Assembly (NCBI GenBank): GCA_030263375.1 | Contig: SZOV01000022.1 | Coordinates: forward strand, 1-37,926 | Direction: 5' to 3' | Source of the DNA: Deltaproteobacteria bacterium PRO3 | GTDB taxonomy: Bacteria > UBA10199 > DSSB01 | DNA: 37,926 nucleotides | In this document: positions 15,860 through 23,802 of the stretch, in pieces | Numbering within the stretch: the first letter of the stretch is position 1 | How the letters are laid out: each line of letters begins with the position of its first letter | The notes under the pieces: generated by a model | Told to the model about the DNA's origin: nothing | Seen by the model: the letters and a program-made list of their open reading frames with translations, nothing else | The model's database searches: none | Made by a program: the position numbers and the translations under genes

Positions 15860-17314
15860 TTAACAACGATGGGCGTCGGCCTTGCCGCCGCGGAGTCTCC
15901 AAAGCAGGGCCGCGGCGCTCAGTAGTCCCAGGATGGCCGGCAGGCCGCCTTTGGGGGCCATGGAGCCGGAAAGGCCGCAGCCGCCTCCGGTCAGCGGGGG
16001 AGCGACGGCGGCGCCCGCATCGCAGACGTCGCCGACGCCGTCTTCATCGGCGTCCGCTTGGTCGGCGTTCGACGCCGCGGGACAATTGTCGACGGCGTCT
16101 TCCACACCGTCGCCGTCGGTGTCGAGGCCTTCGCAGGCGTCGCCCACGTCGTCCCCGTCTGCATCGGCTTGATCGGCGTTGGCGACGTTAGGGCAGTTAT
16201 CTCCTGCGTCGGCGACGCCGTCGGCATCGGCGTCCAGGGAGGCGATGAAGGATACCGAAGCGGCGTTATTGCTTTCGTCGACCTCGATTTGCTGGCTTTC
16301 GACCGTGGAGGTAACCTCTACGCTTCCGTCGCTCGGAGCCTCGACGTTGGCCACGATATGGATTTGAGCCGAAGTGTCCAAGGTCCCCAGCAGGCAAAGC
16401 AGGGTGGTGCCTTCCGGTTGGATATCCACCGCGCAGACGCCCTGGGAAACCGTGCCGTCCACAAGGCTTAAATGCGGAGGCAGGACGGTCGTCACCGTCA
16501 CGCCGGTTGCAATCCAGATATTGGGATTGACCACCTCGATATCCAATTCCATCTTCTGCCCGACGATCGGAGCGGCGGGGTCCGCCGAGATACTGAGCTG
16601 CAAGTCGATGGGCTTCAGGGCGAGGGCGAGAACCGTTTGCCAACCGCCGTCTTGACCTCCGTTAATAGGCGGATCGGATTCAAACCAATCCCAACCCAAG
16701 TAGACGACCTCGCCTTTTCCGTATGGAAACAAAACAACCGAGGCGTCGTTCCCATTAGAATAGACAGGAATCGAGTCGCCCGGGAGCGAATCGACCGCGA
16801 GCGTTCGAACCAGGCTGTTGTTCGGCAAATCAGCCGGCCCGGTTTGAAACAAGGTATTGTTGAGCGCGGGACCGGCGGTGCTTGAAATGTCGTTTCCTCC
16901 GCTGGAAACGCCAAACTGAAATACGTCGTTCAAGACGTTCCATTGATTATTAGCGCCGTGCACAATCAACCGGCCGCCGGCGTTCACGAAGTTCCTTAGA
17001 TTCCCTTCCACGGGCGTCTGCCCCAGATCGAATAAGCCATTCTCCAATTCGGGAATCACCACGACCTGAAATGGCGTCAGGTCCTGGGTTACCAGGTCGT
17101 TCGCCGAGGGCTGTAGCGTCACCGCATGGCCCAAGGCCTCGATCGCCGCGGCAATATTGTCCGCCTCGGCGTCGGGGGGGTCGCTCTCCGTATCGACGTA
17201 AGCCGGATCGTCGAAGACCAAGACTTCCACCGCACCTACGTTCGCCGGAGCCATGTTGCAAAATGCCAACGCCAAGGCTGCGACGCCCTTCCAAAAATGT
17301 ATGAATTTCAGCAC
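15860..17314 (-). CDS. ThuA-like, thrombospondin type 3 repeat surface protein (paralogue 2)
   Basis: 484 residues, started at the GTG at 17314 because AAGGAGG stands six bases upstream. The layout is the same as in paralogue 1: signal peptide to about VGA (29), ThuA-like domain with VLVFDDP, VVIPELEN, LRNFVNAGGRLIVHG and GWDWFESDPP, then a DUF11-like domain with VVNPNIWIATGV, then thrombospondin type 3 repeats (residues 361-432), then a Cys-TM-basic end (TGGGC with Cys 446; helix; WRLRGG). It has two type 3 repeats, one fewer than its neighbour; both arrays begin at residue 361. The final residues ADAHRC extend past the basic stretch, which is unusual for this type of anchor. Predicted exported and surface-held; role unknown. 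Confidence 0.82.
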   Translation of the reverse strand: MLKFIHFWKGVAALALAFCNMAPANVGAVEVLVFDDPAYVDTESDPPDAEADNIAAAIEALGHAVTLQPSANDLVTQDLTPFQVVVIPELENGLFDLGQTPVEGNLRNFVNAGGRLIVHGANNQWNVLNDVFQFGVSSGGNDISSTAGPALNNTLFQTGPADLPNNSLVRTLAVDSLPGDSIPVYSNGNDASVVLFPYGKGEVVYLGWDWFESDPPINGGQDGGWQTVLALALKPIDLQLSISADPAAPIVGQKMELDIEVVNPNIWIATGVTVTTVLPPHLSLVDGTVSQGVCAVDIQPEGTTLLCLLGTLDTSAQIHIVANVEAPSDGSVEVTSTVESQQIEVDESNNAASVSFIASLDADADGVADAGDNCPNVANADQADADGDDVGDACEGLDTDGDGVEDAVDNCPAASNADQADADEDGVGDVCDAGAAVAPPLTGGGCGLSGSMAPKGGLPAILGLLSAAALLWRLRGGKADAHRC

Positions 17315-17598
17315 AGAATCCTCCTTGCTGTTTCTCAGCGAGACACGAAAATGGAGTGCGGTTTGTGTTGGAGGGAAAGGAAAGCAATTCCCGTGCTAGG
17401 AGGATGACAAATCAATAAAAATTATTTTCCTGAAATTTCAATTCAGTCAAGGCGCGTCTGTTTTCGGAAAAAAATATTTTGAAGTGGAAATTGGAAAAAA
17501 TCGGAAATTTTCCAACGTAAAATTTCAAAAATTTTTCCGCCGCTCTTTCTATTTCTTTGTACATGTATCAAAGAATATCCCGCTCCGTCGCCGATCGC

Positions 17599-18738
17599 TC
17601 ATTTCAAACGTTGCTGGATCAAGGGAATCAACTTCGCCTTGATCTCTTCCTGACGCGCCTCCCACAAGGCATGTCCCGCGCCTGGGTAGATCGTAAGGTG
17701 GTAGCGGAAATCCTCCTCGGAGATCCCCTCTCGATTTTGAATTTCCTCGGCCTGCAATTGACGACGCCCGTCTCCGATGGCGACGGCGCACTCCTCGGGG
17801 ATGTCGTCCGAGCCTCCGATCTCAAGAAAGAGATCTTGCGAAGGATAGAAGAGATCCTCCGTCTCGCCGTCGATCGAAAACGGAATCGCGCCGTAAAATC
17901 CGCAACCCGGCGAGATCGCCAGAACGAACTTGGGCTGCGGCCGGTTCGCGGGCAGGTTCGCGAAGGCGATGTCCGTCAATTTTTCCAGCTCATTGTCGGG
18001 GTCCTTCGGATCAAAAAGTTGAACCAAAGTACGGTCCACAAAGCGGTGACTGGGCAGGATGGCGGCCGTGCCTCCCTCCGAGGTACCGATGCGTATGTAC
18101 TTGGAACAGTCGAAACGCGTCAGCGAGCAAAGCGCCTGCTCCGCGAAGGCCGCGTCGTAAAGGCGACTCACCACTTGTTGGAGGTTGTTGTCCATGGCGG
18201 GCGGAGCGAATTGCTGAAAATCGGCGTCGTTATCCTCGCAAAACCGGGGATCCCGCGAATAGAAACTGTCGATCCAAACGACCGCCACGCCCTGCGCGTT
18301 CAGAAACTCGGTCATCTCCCGGTAAGCCGTCTCCAGCTCCTGGGTGCATTCCTGGCCCGCTTGCTCCGCCTCCCGATTCAAACCGCCGGAGCCGTGGTAG
18401 CCGAAGGCCAGCGGAAAGGCCGCGCCCCCTTCGAAGAGACTGGACCCGTCGGGGAGGAAGGCCCGCAACACCAGGCCCACCCCTTGCGGGTGAAGGCTTT
18501 TACTCAAGACATACTCGGTGGCGTTGCGCCCCTGCGACAGGATCTCCATAGGCTCAACCGCGCCGCCGACGGGGCTCGATCCGCCCGAGCCCGCGCCGTT
18601 TCCCGGATTGCCCGCCCCCTTGCCGCCGCACCCTGAAAAGACCCCCACGGCGGCAACCGCCGTGAGGGCTATCAAGGCCTGACAAATCCGGTTCTTCTCA
18701 ACCCCTAGAATTTTTCCATTCTCGACTTTCCGCTTCAT
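17599..18738 (-). CDS. Alpha/beta-hydrolase lipoprotein (esterase or dienelactone-hydrolase type)
   Basis: 379 residues from the ATG at 18738, preceded by AAAGGA; earlier in-frame ATGs lack it. A lipoprotein signal ends in FSGC (Cys 37), followed by a Gly/Ser-rich linker to about residue 58. The core has FGYHGSGG (an oxyanion-type loop, about 112-119), a nucleophile elbow GTSEGG (Ser 220), a candidate acid in EIGGSDD (Asp 311 or 312), and GAGHALW (His 356). That order is the alpha/beta-hydrolase triad. Several Cys pairs (131, 167, 204, 211, 279, 317) suggest disulphides outside the cytoplasm. The substrate cannot be told; a secreted esterase or polyhydroxyalkanoate-type depolymerase is conceivable. 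It is divergent from the XRE gene. Confidence 0.75.
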   Translation of the reverse strand: MKRKVENGKILGVEKNRICQALIALTAVAAVGVFSGCGGKGAGNPGNGAGSGGSSPVGGAVEPMEILSQGRNATEYVLSKSLHPQGVGLVLRAFLPDGSSLFEGGAAFPLAFGYHGSGGLNREAEQAGQECTQELETAYREMTEFLNAQGVAVVWIDSFYSRDPRFCEDNDADFQQFAPPAMDNNLQQVVSRLYDAAFAEQALCSLTRFDCSKYIRIGTSEGGTAAILPSHRFVDRTLVQLFDPKDPDNELEKLTDIAFANLPANRPQPKFVLAISPGCGFYGAIPFSIDGETEDLFYPSQDLFLEIGGSDDIPEECAVAIGDGRRQLQAEEIQNREGISEEDFRYHLTIYPGAGHALWEARQEEIKAKLIPLIQQRLK

Positions 18739-19188
18739 AAGCATCCTTTCCGGATTTGCGAGTGACCCTAGCTCCCCTTCGCCGAACCCAGCCAATGTAT
18801 ATTGATAGGGGCAAAAAAGAGCGGACCGGCAAGCACCTGGAATTACTTCATGATTTCATAAAAACCTATCGTTATAAATGAAAGCAAAGTCCATGCTAGA
18901 CCCCTCAAAGCCAAGGAACAAATTTTCATATTTAATTTCAGGTATTTATAAAAAAGAAGCGCCCAGCGGACTATAAATAATTCGCAAAAATATGAAATTT
19001 TAATTTCATAAAATTTCTTATTTAGTTCTCATTACACCATTTTAATATCTTAATAAATTGGCATAATTTTTTCCTGATTTTTTCTTAAATAATCCCAATA
19101 ACTTAGTGATCAAGCTCCAAAGCCTTCAGGTCGAATAAATTGGTCCAACTTTTGCTCTATAAAAAAACAGGGAAAGGAACGACCAACT
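18739..19188. other. AT-rich divergent promoter region
   Basis: 450 bases between the divergent hydrolase and XRE regulator genes, strongly A/T-rich compared with the flanking genes. ATTTCATAAA occurs twice (near 18850 and 19002), and a 20-base palindrome lies at 18991-19010. A plausible -10, TATAAA, is at 19158-19163 for the XRE gene, without a consensus -35. No ORF or RNA gene is supported. Confidence 0.6.
18991..19010. promoter_or_regulatory. Palindromic candidate operator
   Basis: TATGAAATT-TT-AATTTCATA: two perfect 9-bp arms around TT, about 180 bases upstream of the XRE regulator start and 250 from the hydrolase start. A DNA-binding protein encoded next door makes an operator for autoregulation plausible, but distance and AT-richness leave chance open. 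Confidence 0.4.
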
Positions 19189-19497
19189 ATGAACATCGCC
19201 CAAGCCATCAAGGAAATCCGTAACTCCCGAAATCTGACCCAGGTCCAGTTGAGCTACCGGACCCGGGGGCTGGTCAACATCAGCACCATCAAGCGCATCG
19301 AAAGCGGACAAGAGGTCAACCCGACCCTCAATACCCTCGAGGCGCTGCGCAAGGCCCTGGAAGTGGATCCCATCGAGTGGTTCTTCCGGGTGATCTATTC
19401 GCAATGTCTGCCCAGCGGGGAAGACGCGCCGCTGGCGCCGGAAGTGATCGAAAAGATGCGCGCCGCCACCCGCGACTGGAACAAGGCCATTGCCTGA
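19189..19497 (+). CDS. XRE-family helix-turn-helix regulator
   Basis: 102 residues. Residues about 4-60 form a Cro/C1-type helix-turn-helix: AIKEIRNSRNLTQVQLSYRT, then ISTIKRIESGQEVNPTLNTLEALRKALEV, the classical recognition-helix and SG...P/TL pattern. The remaining 40 residues hold no sensing domain. It is a small DNA-binding regulator of the type that controls its own and neighbouring genes. GGAAAGGA lies 12-18 bases before the ATG, a long spacing. It is 74 bases upstream of the potassium channel gene on the same strand, and they may be co-transcribed; whether it controls the channel or the divergent hydrolase is unknown. Confidence 0.85.
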   Translation: MNIAQAIKEIRNSRNLTQVQLSYRTRGLVNISTIKRIESGQEVNPTLNTLEALRKALEVDPIEWFFRVIYSQCLPSGEDAPLAPEVIEKMRAATRDWNKAIA

Positions 19498-19571
19498 TCC
19501 GAAGGATGCGGTTCTCGCGAAGGACACGCTTATCCTTTGGCAAATGAGCCACGCTGAGCGATATTAGCCGC

Positions 19572-20018
19572 GTGCTGAAGCTCATCAAAAGGGAAACGCG
19601 GAATTTGATCCGCGCCTTCCTGCACCCCGCCTTTTTTTACCTCGTCATCATCGGCAACGGCATACTCGTGGCGGCGACGCTCGTGGTGTATCACCTCGAA
19701 AAAGGCGTCAACCCCCACATGAAGACCTACTTCGACAGCCTGTGGTGGGGCGTGACGACGATCACCACCGTGGGCTTCGGCGATACGGTCCCGATCACCG
19801 CGCCGGGCCGATGGATCGGCATCGGCCTCATGTACACCGGCACGGTACTCTTCATCAGCTTCACCGGCATGCTGGTCACGCATTGGCTGCGGGAAGAGGT
19901 GGAAAAAGAGCTGACTCCCTTGGAGAGGGAGATGCTCCAGGAGCTCAAGGCTCAAGTCCAGATCGAAAAATCCTTGCGCCGCATCGAAGAACGCCTCGAG
20001 CGCCTCGAGAAGAAATAG
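19572..20018 (+). CDS. Two-TM potassium channel subunit
   Basis: 148 residues with a GTG start; an in-frame stop nine codons upstream limits the choice. TM1 is at about 20-40. The pore helix and selectivity filter follow, TTVGFGDT (65-72), the signature of potassium channels (VGFGD variant of TVGYG). TM2 is at about 80-103 and a charged coiled coil at 115-148. This is the Ion_trans_2 architecture, assembling as a tetramer; the C-terminal coiled coil likely helps assembly. It lacks an RCK/TrkA-N domain, so no ligand gating is evident. It converges with the 20025-20381 gene, separated by six bases. Confidence 0.88.
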   Translation: MLKLIKRETRNLIRAFLHPAFFYLVIIGNGILVAATLVVYHLEKGVNPHMKTYFDSLWWGVTTITTVGFGDTVPITAPGRWIGIGLMYTGTVLFISFTGMLVTHWLREEVEKELTPLEREMLQELKAQVQIEKSLRRIEERLERLEKK

Positions 20019-20024
20019 TCTTCT

Positions 20025-20381
20025 CTAATGATGCGCTTCGTGCCCGTCTTTTTCCGGAGCCGCCCCCGTCGGCATGGACTCGCCGCCCATCTTACCCTGC
20101 ATTTTTTCCATCATCGGGCACTTCATCATGCCGCCGCCGTGGCCCATGCCGGGCATGCCCTGCGCGGCTGCCTTGACCTCAAAGTGCCCGGCCTCGCGGT
20201 AGCGCCAACCGTAATATAAGGTGCAGGCCATCGTCAGGATCGCGGCCACCATGACAAAGCCCCCCGCGGCCTTTCCGACCACGCGACCCGCCGCTTCGCG
20301 GGCCGCCCACACCCAGAGGGCCGCCCCGGCCGCAAGGGCGATCAGCTCCAAGGAAAACGCGGAATCCAAAAGGAATATCAT
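20025..20381 (-). CDS. Small membrane protein with His/Met-rich tail
   Basis: 118 residues. Two predicted membrane helices (about 10-28 and 40-60) are followed by a tail with GMPGMGHGGGMMKCPMMEKM and a final HEAHH, rich in Met, His and one Cys: a typical soft-metal-binding composition. The start has GGAGG upstream. It lies 85 bases downstream of the P-type ATPase gene on the same strand and could be co-transcribed. A metal-handling accessory is a fair inference, but no named family is recognised. Confidence 0.65.
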   Translation of the reverse strand: MIFLLDSAFSLELIALAAGAALWVWAAREAAGRVVGKAAGGFVMVAAILTMACTLYYGWRYREAGHFEVKAAAQGMPGMGHGGGMMKCPMMEKMQGKMGGESMPTGAAPEKDGHEAHH

Positions 20382-20466
20382 ATCGCTATCCTCCCGCCCT
20401 CCCGCCGCCGCGGCTGGGAAGGCACCCTTAGTTTAATCCTCGCACCCGGAAAAAGCATGAGTTTCG

Positions 20467-23169
20467 TCAGGCCGGCGCCCTGCGCCGCGCGAGCCACTTC
20501 CGCGCTTCTTCCACCCACAGCACCAGGCTCCCGGCCGCGCCGATCAGCAGGGCCTCGGACCAGGGGAGTGCCACGGTGTGAAAGAGGGATTGCAAAGGTC
20601 CAAGAAATATCACGGCCATTTGGAACAAATTCCCCAGGATCAATCCGCCCCAGAGCCAATGACTCTTCAAGCTCTTCTTGTCGAAGGCCGAACGGCTATC
20701 CGAGAGACAATTGACGGCATTGAACCATTGGCAAACGACCAACAAGGTGAAGACCCCGGTGCGCACTTGCTCGAAGGGCGTCCCGGCCTGCAGCTTCAGA
20801 AAGTAATAAAGCAAAGTGGACGAAGAAATCGCGAGGACCATGCACAACATCCTTCGCAACATTTCCGGGGGTAGAATCGGCGACCGACGGGGATTCGGCT
20901 TCGATGCCATCTCGTCGCCTCCCGGAGGCGTCATGACGAGGGGGATGGTCATCATCCCGTCGGTCACCAAGTTGACCCAGAGTATCTGCACTGCGGCGAG
21001 GGGCAAGGGCCAGCCCATCACCAAGGAGAAAAACAAGATGACGATTTCGGAAAGGCTCGTGGAAAACAAATACAGCAAGGTCTTTCGGATATTCCGGAAG
21101 ACCAAACGACCCTCCTCCACGGCGTGGATGATGGTCGCGAAGTTGTCGTCGGTCAGGACGATCTTGGCCGCCGCCTTCGCCACCTCCGTCCCGGTGAGGC
21201 CCATCGCCACGCCGACGTCCGCCTGCGCCAGCGCGGGGGCGTCGTTGACGCCGTCGCCGGTCATCGCCACCACCGCGTCGCGGGCCTGCCAGGCCTGGAC
21301 GATGCGCAGCTTCTGGGCAGGATAAACGCGGGCGTAGACCGAGATGCTTTCGAGCCGCGCGCGAAACTCCGCTTCGGAAAGGGCCTCCAGCTCGCGGCCG
21401 TCGAGGGCGAGGTCGCCGTCGCGCGCGATGTCCAATTCCCGCGCGATCGCCAAGCCGGTGGCCTTGTGGTCGCCCGTTACCATGATGGGCCGGATCCCCG
21501 CGGAGCGGCACAGCGCCACCGCCTGCCTGGCTTCGGGACGCGGCGGGTCGATTTGACCCGACAGGCCCAGAAAGCGCGCCTTGCCGCGCAAGGGTTCCAA
21601 CCCGGCCCGCAGCTCCGCGGCTTCTCCGGTCACCTCGGCGAAGGCCAACAAACGCAGCGCCCGATCGGCCAATAGGGCCCCTTCCCGCAAAATCCGTTGC
21701 CTGGCGGCGTCGTCCAAAGGCAAGGACTCCCCGGAAGCGCCCAGATAACTCCCGCAAAACTCCAAGAGCACCTCAGGCGCGCCCTTGATATAGATCACCT
21801 TCCCGCGGGGGCCCTCGTGCAGCGTCGCCATCATTTTGATATCGGAATCGAAGGGCACTTCCTGCCGGCGGGGATATTCCGACTCGACCGCCTCCCTCCA
21901 CAGGCCCGCCTTCGCCGCCAGGCTGAGCAGGGAGCCCTCGGTGGGATCCCCCGAGATGCCCCAGCGCGGCTGGTCGGAACCGGGAGGCAGAAGGCGCGCG
22001 TCGTTGCAAAGCAAGGCGGCCAGGAGCAGCCCTTTCAGCTCGGGCGCCTCCTCCAAGACCAGCGCGCGTCCTCCGGAACGTATCTCCCCATCGGGTGCAT
22101 AGCCGGAACCGGCGATCTCCCAGGATTCTCCCCCGGCCGTGTAGAGCGCCACCACGGTCATCTCGTTCTTGGTGAGGGTCCCGGTTTTGTCGCTGCACAC
22201 CACATTGGTCGAACCGAGGGTCTCCACCGCGGAGAGCTGACGAATGATGGCGCCCCGCCTCGCCATGCGCTGCATCCCGACGGCGAGGGCGACCGTCATG
22301 GCCACCGGCAATCCCTCCGGCACCATCGAGACGACTTGGCTGACGCCCACCATGAAGATTTCCTCAAACCCCAAGCCATGCAGCCAACCCAAGCCCACGA
22401 TGGCGGACAATAAGATCGGCGCGGCGTAAAGCAACCAGCGGCCGACTTGGGAGATGCGTACCTCCAAAGGGGTCTTGGGTTCCTCGGCGGCCTCGGTGAG
22501 TGAAGCGATCTTACCGGCCTCCGTCTGCGATCCCGTCACCACCACCAAGGCCTTCGCCCGACCCGCCGCGACGTGGGTCCCGGCGAAGACCATGTTTTTC
22601 CGATCCGCCGGCAAGGTGTCGGGCGGCAAGGGGTCGGCCGTTTTCTCGACCGGCAAAGACTCCCCGGTGAGGGCCGCCTCGCTGGTCTCCAATCCAAACA
22701 CCGACAGCAGGCGCGCGTCGGCGCCGATGGCGTCTCCGGAGGCCAGCAGCAAGATATCCCCCGGCACCAGCTCGGAACTCTCGAGAAAGACCTCTCGCCC
22801 GCCCCGCAACACCCTCCCCCGAATGGCCCCCAGGCGTCTCAGGGACTCCATGGAGCGCTCGGCCCGGGACTCTTGGATGCTCCCGATCAAGGCATTGAGG
22901 CACAAAACACCCAGGATCACCGCGGCGTCGACTCTCTCGCCGAGGACAAAGGCCAAAGCGGCGGCGGTGAGCAGAAGATAGATCAGCGGACTGCGGAACT
23001 GGTCGAGAACGACGCTCCCAAGGCCGCGGGCCGCCTTCCCGGGCAGCACATTCCTGCCGTACTTCTCCAGGGCGCGGCGGACCCCTTCCTCATCGAGCCC
23101 GCGCTCCGGATCGACTTGGAATTGAGAGAGCGCTTCTTCGGCGGACCATGCGTGCCAGGGAGCCTGCAC
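20467..23169 (-). CDS. P2-type cation-transporting ATPase (Ca2+-type)
   Basis: 900 residues, GTG start with GAGGAGG upstream. Visible elements in order: N-terminal cation-ATPase domain; actuator TGES (168-171); TM4 PEGLP (284-288); phosphorylation motif DKTGTLT with Asp 327; KGAPE nucleotide-binding motif (about 462); DPPRPE (541); TGDGVND (637-643); TM5 Glu (708) in SLSEIVIL; TM6 NLVTDG (733-738). PEGLP, the TM5 Glu and NLVTDG match ion-binding positions of SERCA-type pumps, so Ca2+ export is the best guess; Mn2+ cannot be excluded. The SERCA Asn three residues before the TM5 Glu is Ser here, which suggests one ion site. It is 27 bases downstream of pdxH in the same operon. Confidence 0.9.
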   Translation of the reverse strand: MQAPWHAWSAEEALSQFQVDPERGLDEEGVRRALEKYGRNVLPGKAARGLGSVVLDQFRSPLIYLLLTAAALAFVLGERVDAAVILGVLCLNALIGSIQESRAERSMESLRRLGAIRGRVLRGGREVFLESSELVPGDILLLASGDAIGADARLLSVFGLETSEAALTGESLPVEKTADPLPPDTLPADRKNMVFAGTHVAAGRAKALVVVTGSQTEAGKIASLTEAAEEPKTPLEVRISQVGRWLLYAAPILLSAIVGLGWLHGLGFEEIFMVGVSQVVSMVPEGLPVAMTVALAVGMQRMARRGAIIRQLSAVETLGSTNVVCSDKTGTLTKNEMTVVALYTAGGESWEIAGSGYAPDGEIRSGGRALVLEEAPELKGLLLAALLCNDARLLPPGSDQPRWGISGDPTEGSLLSLAAKAGLWREAVESEYPRRQEVPFDSDIKMMATLHEGPRGKVIYIKGAPEVLLEFCGSYLGASGESLPLDDAARQRILREGALLADRALRLLAFAEVTGEAAELRAGLEPLRGKARFLGLSGQIDPPRPEARQAVALCRSAGIRPIMVTGDHKATGLAIARELDIARDGDLALDGRELEALSEAEFRARLESISVYARVYPAQKLRIVQAWQARDAVVAMTGDGVNDAPALAQADVGVAMGLTGTEVAKAAAKIVLTDDNFATIIHAVEEGRLVFRNIRKTLLYLFSTSLSEIVILFFSLVMGWPLPLAAVQILWVNLVTDGMMTIPLVMTPPGGDEMASKPNPRRSPILPPEMLRRMLCMVLAISSSTLLYYFLKLQAGTPFEQVRTGVFTLLVVCQWFNAVNCLSDSRSAFDKKSLKSHWLWGGLILGNLFQMAVIFLGPLQSLFHTVALPWSEALLIGAAGSLVLWVEEARKWLARRRAPA

Positions 23170-23196
23170 CTTTACCTCCTCAAGCGGCGGACGGCT

Positions 23197-23802
23197 TCAG
23201 GGATTGAGCCGCGAGATCCGCCAAGACCTGCCGCGCAGCCGGTAGAGGATGCGGTCGTGCAGCCGGTTGGGTCGCCCCTGCCAAAACTCGATCTCCTGCG
23301 GCAAGAGCCGGAACCCGCCCCAATGCGGCGGACGGGGCACCTCCCGGCCGCGGAACTTTTTCCGGTAGGCCGCGAAGCGGCGGTCGAGAGCGGCGCGACT
23401 CTTTAAGACCTCGCTTTGGTGCGAGGCCCAGGCGCCGATCTGGCTTAGGCGCGGGCGCGAACGGAAATAGGCGTCGGCCTCTTCCTCCGTGACCGCGTCG
23501 ACCTCGCCGACCACCCGCACCTGCCGCTCGAGCGTCTCCCAAAAGAAGGTGAGGGCCGCCTTGGGGTAGAGGAGTAAAGACTGCCCCTTCAGCGACTTGA
23601 AATTGGTGTAGAAGACGAAGCCCTCCGGGCCATAGCCCTTCAAGAGCAGCATGCGGCCGGCGGGAAAGCCGTCGGGGCTCAAGGTCGAGACGCACATCGC
23701 GTCGGGCTGGAGGATTTTTTTGCATTTCCCCGCCTCCGCGAACCAGCGGGCGAAGAGGGCCAAGGGATCGGCGGGCAGGTTTTTTTCGGTCAGGGTTTTC
23801 AT
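23197..23802 (-). CDS. pdxH: Pyridoxamine 5'-phosphate oxidase
   Basis: 201 residues, close to the usual length. It oxidises pyridoxine or pyridoxamine 5'-phosphate to pyridoxal 5'-phosphate with FMN in the cytoplasm. Family features seen: MCVSTLSPDGFPAGRMLLLKGY near the N-terminus (FMN-binding strands), FVFYTNFKSLKGQ, ALTFFWETLERQVRVVGEV, SRPRLSQIGAWASHQSE, and the C-terminal block FWQGRPNRLHDRILY ending WRISRLNP, where RLHDR binds the substrate phosphate. Its ATG overlaps the stop of the PRPP-synthetase-like gene (ATGA), so translation is coupled. The reason for pairing vitamin B6 salvage with a PRPP enzyme and a cation pump is not apparent from the genes themselves. Confidence 0.92.
   Translation of the reverse strand: MKTLTEKNLPADPLALFARWFAEAGKCKKILQPDAMCVSTLSPDGFPAGRMLLLKGYGPEGFVFYTNFKSLKGQSLLLYPKAALTFFWETLERQVRVVGEVDAVTEEEADAYFRSRPRLSQIGAWASHQSEVLKSRAALDRRFAAYRKKFRGREVPRPPHWGGFRLLPQEIEFWQGRPNRLHDRILYRLRGRSWRISRLNP

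Noticed and set aside
18796-19188. A mobile-element remnant in the AT-rich island
   Set aside because: No transposase fragment, terminal inverted repeats or target duplication is visible; it fits a divergent promoter region.
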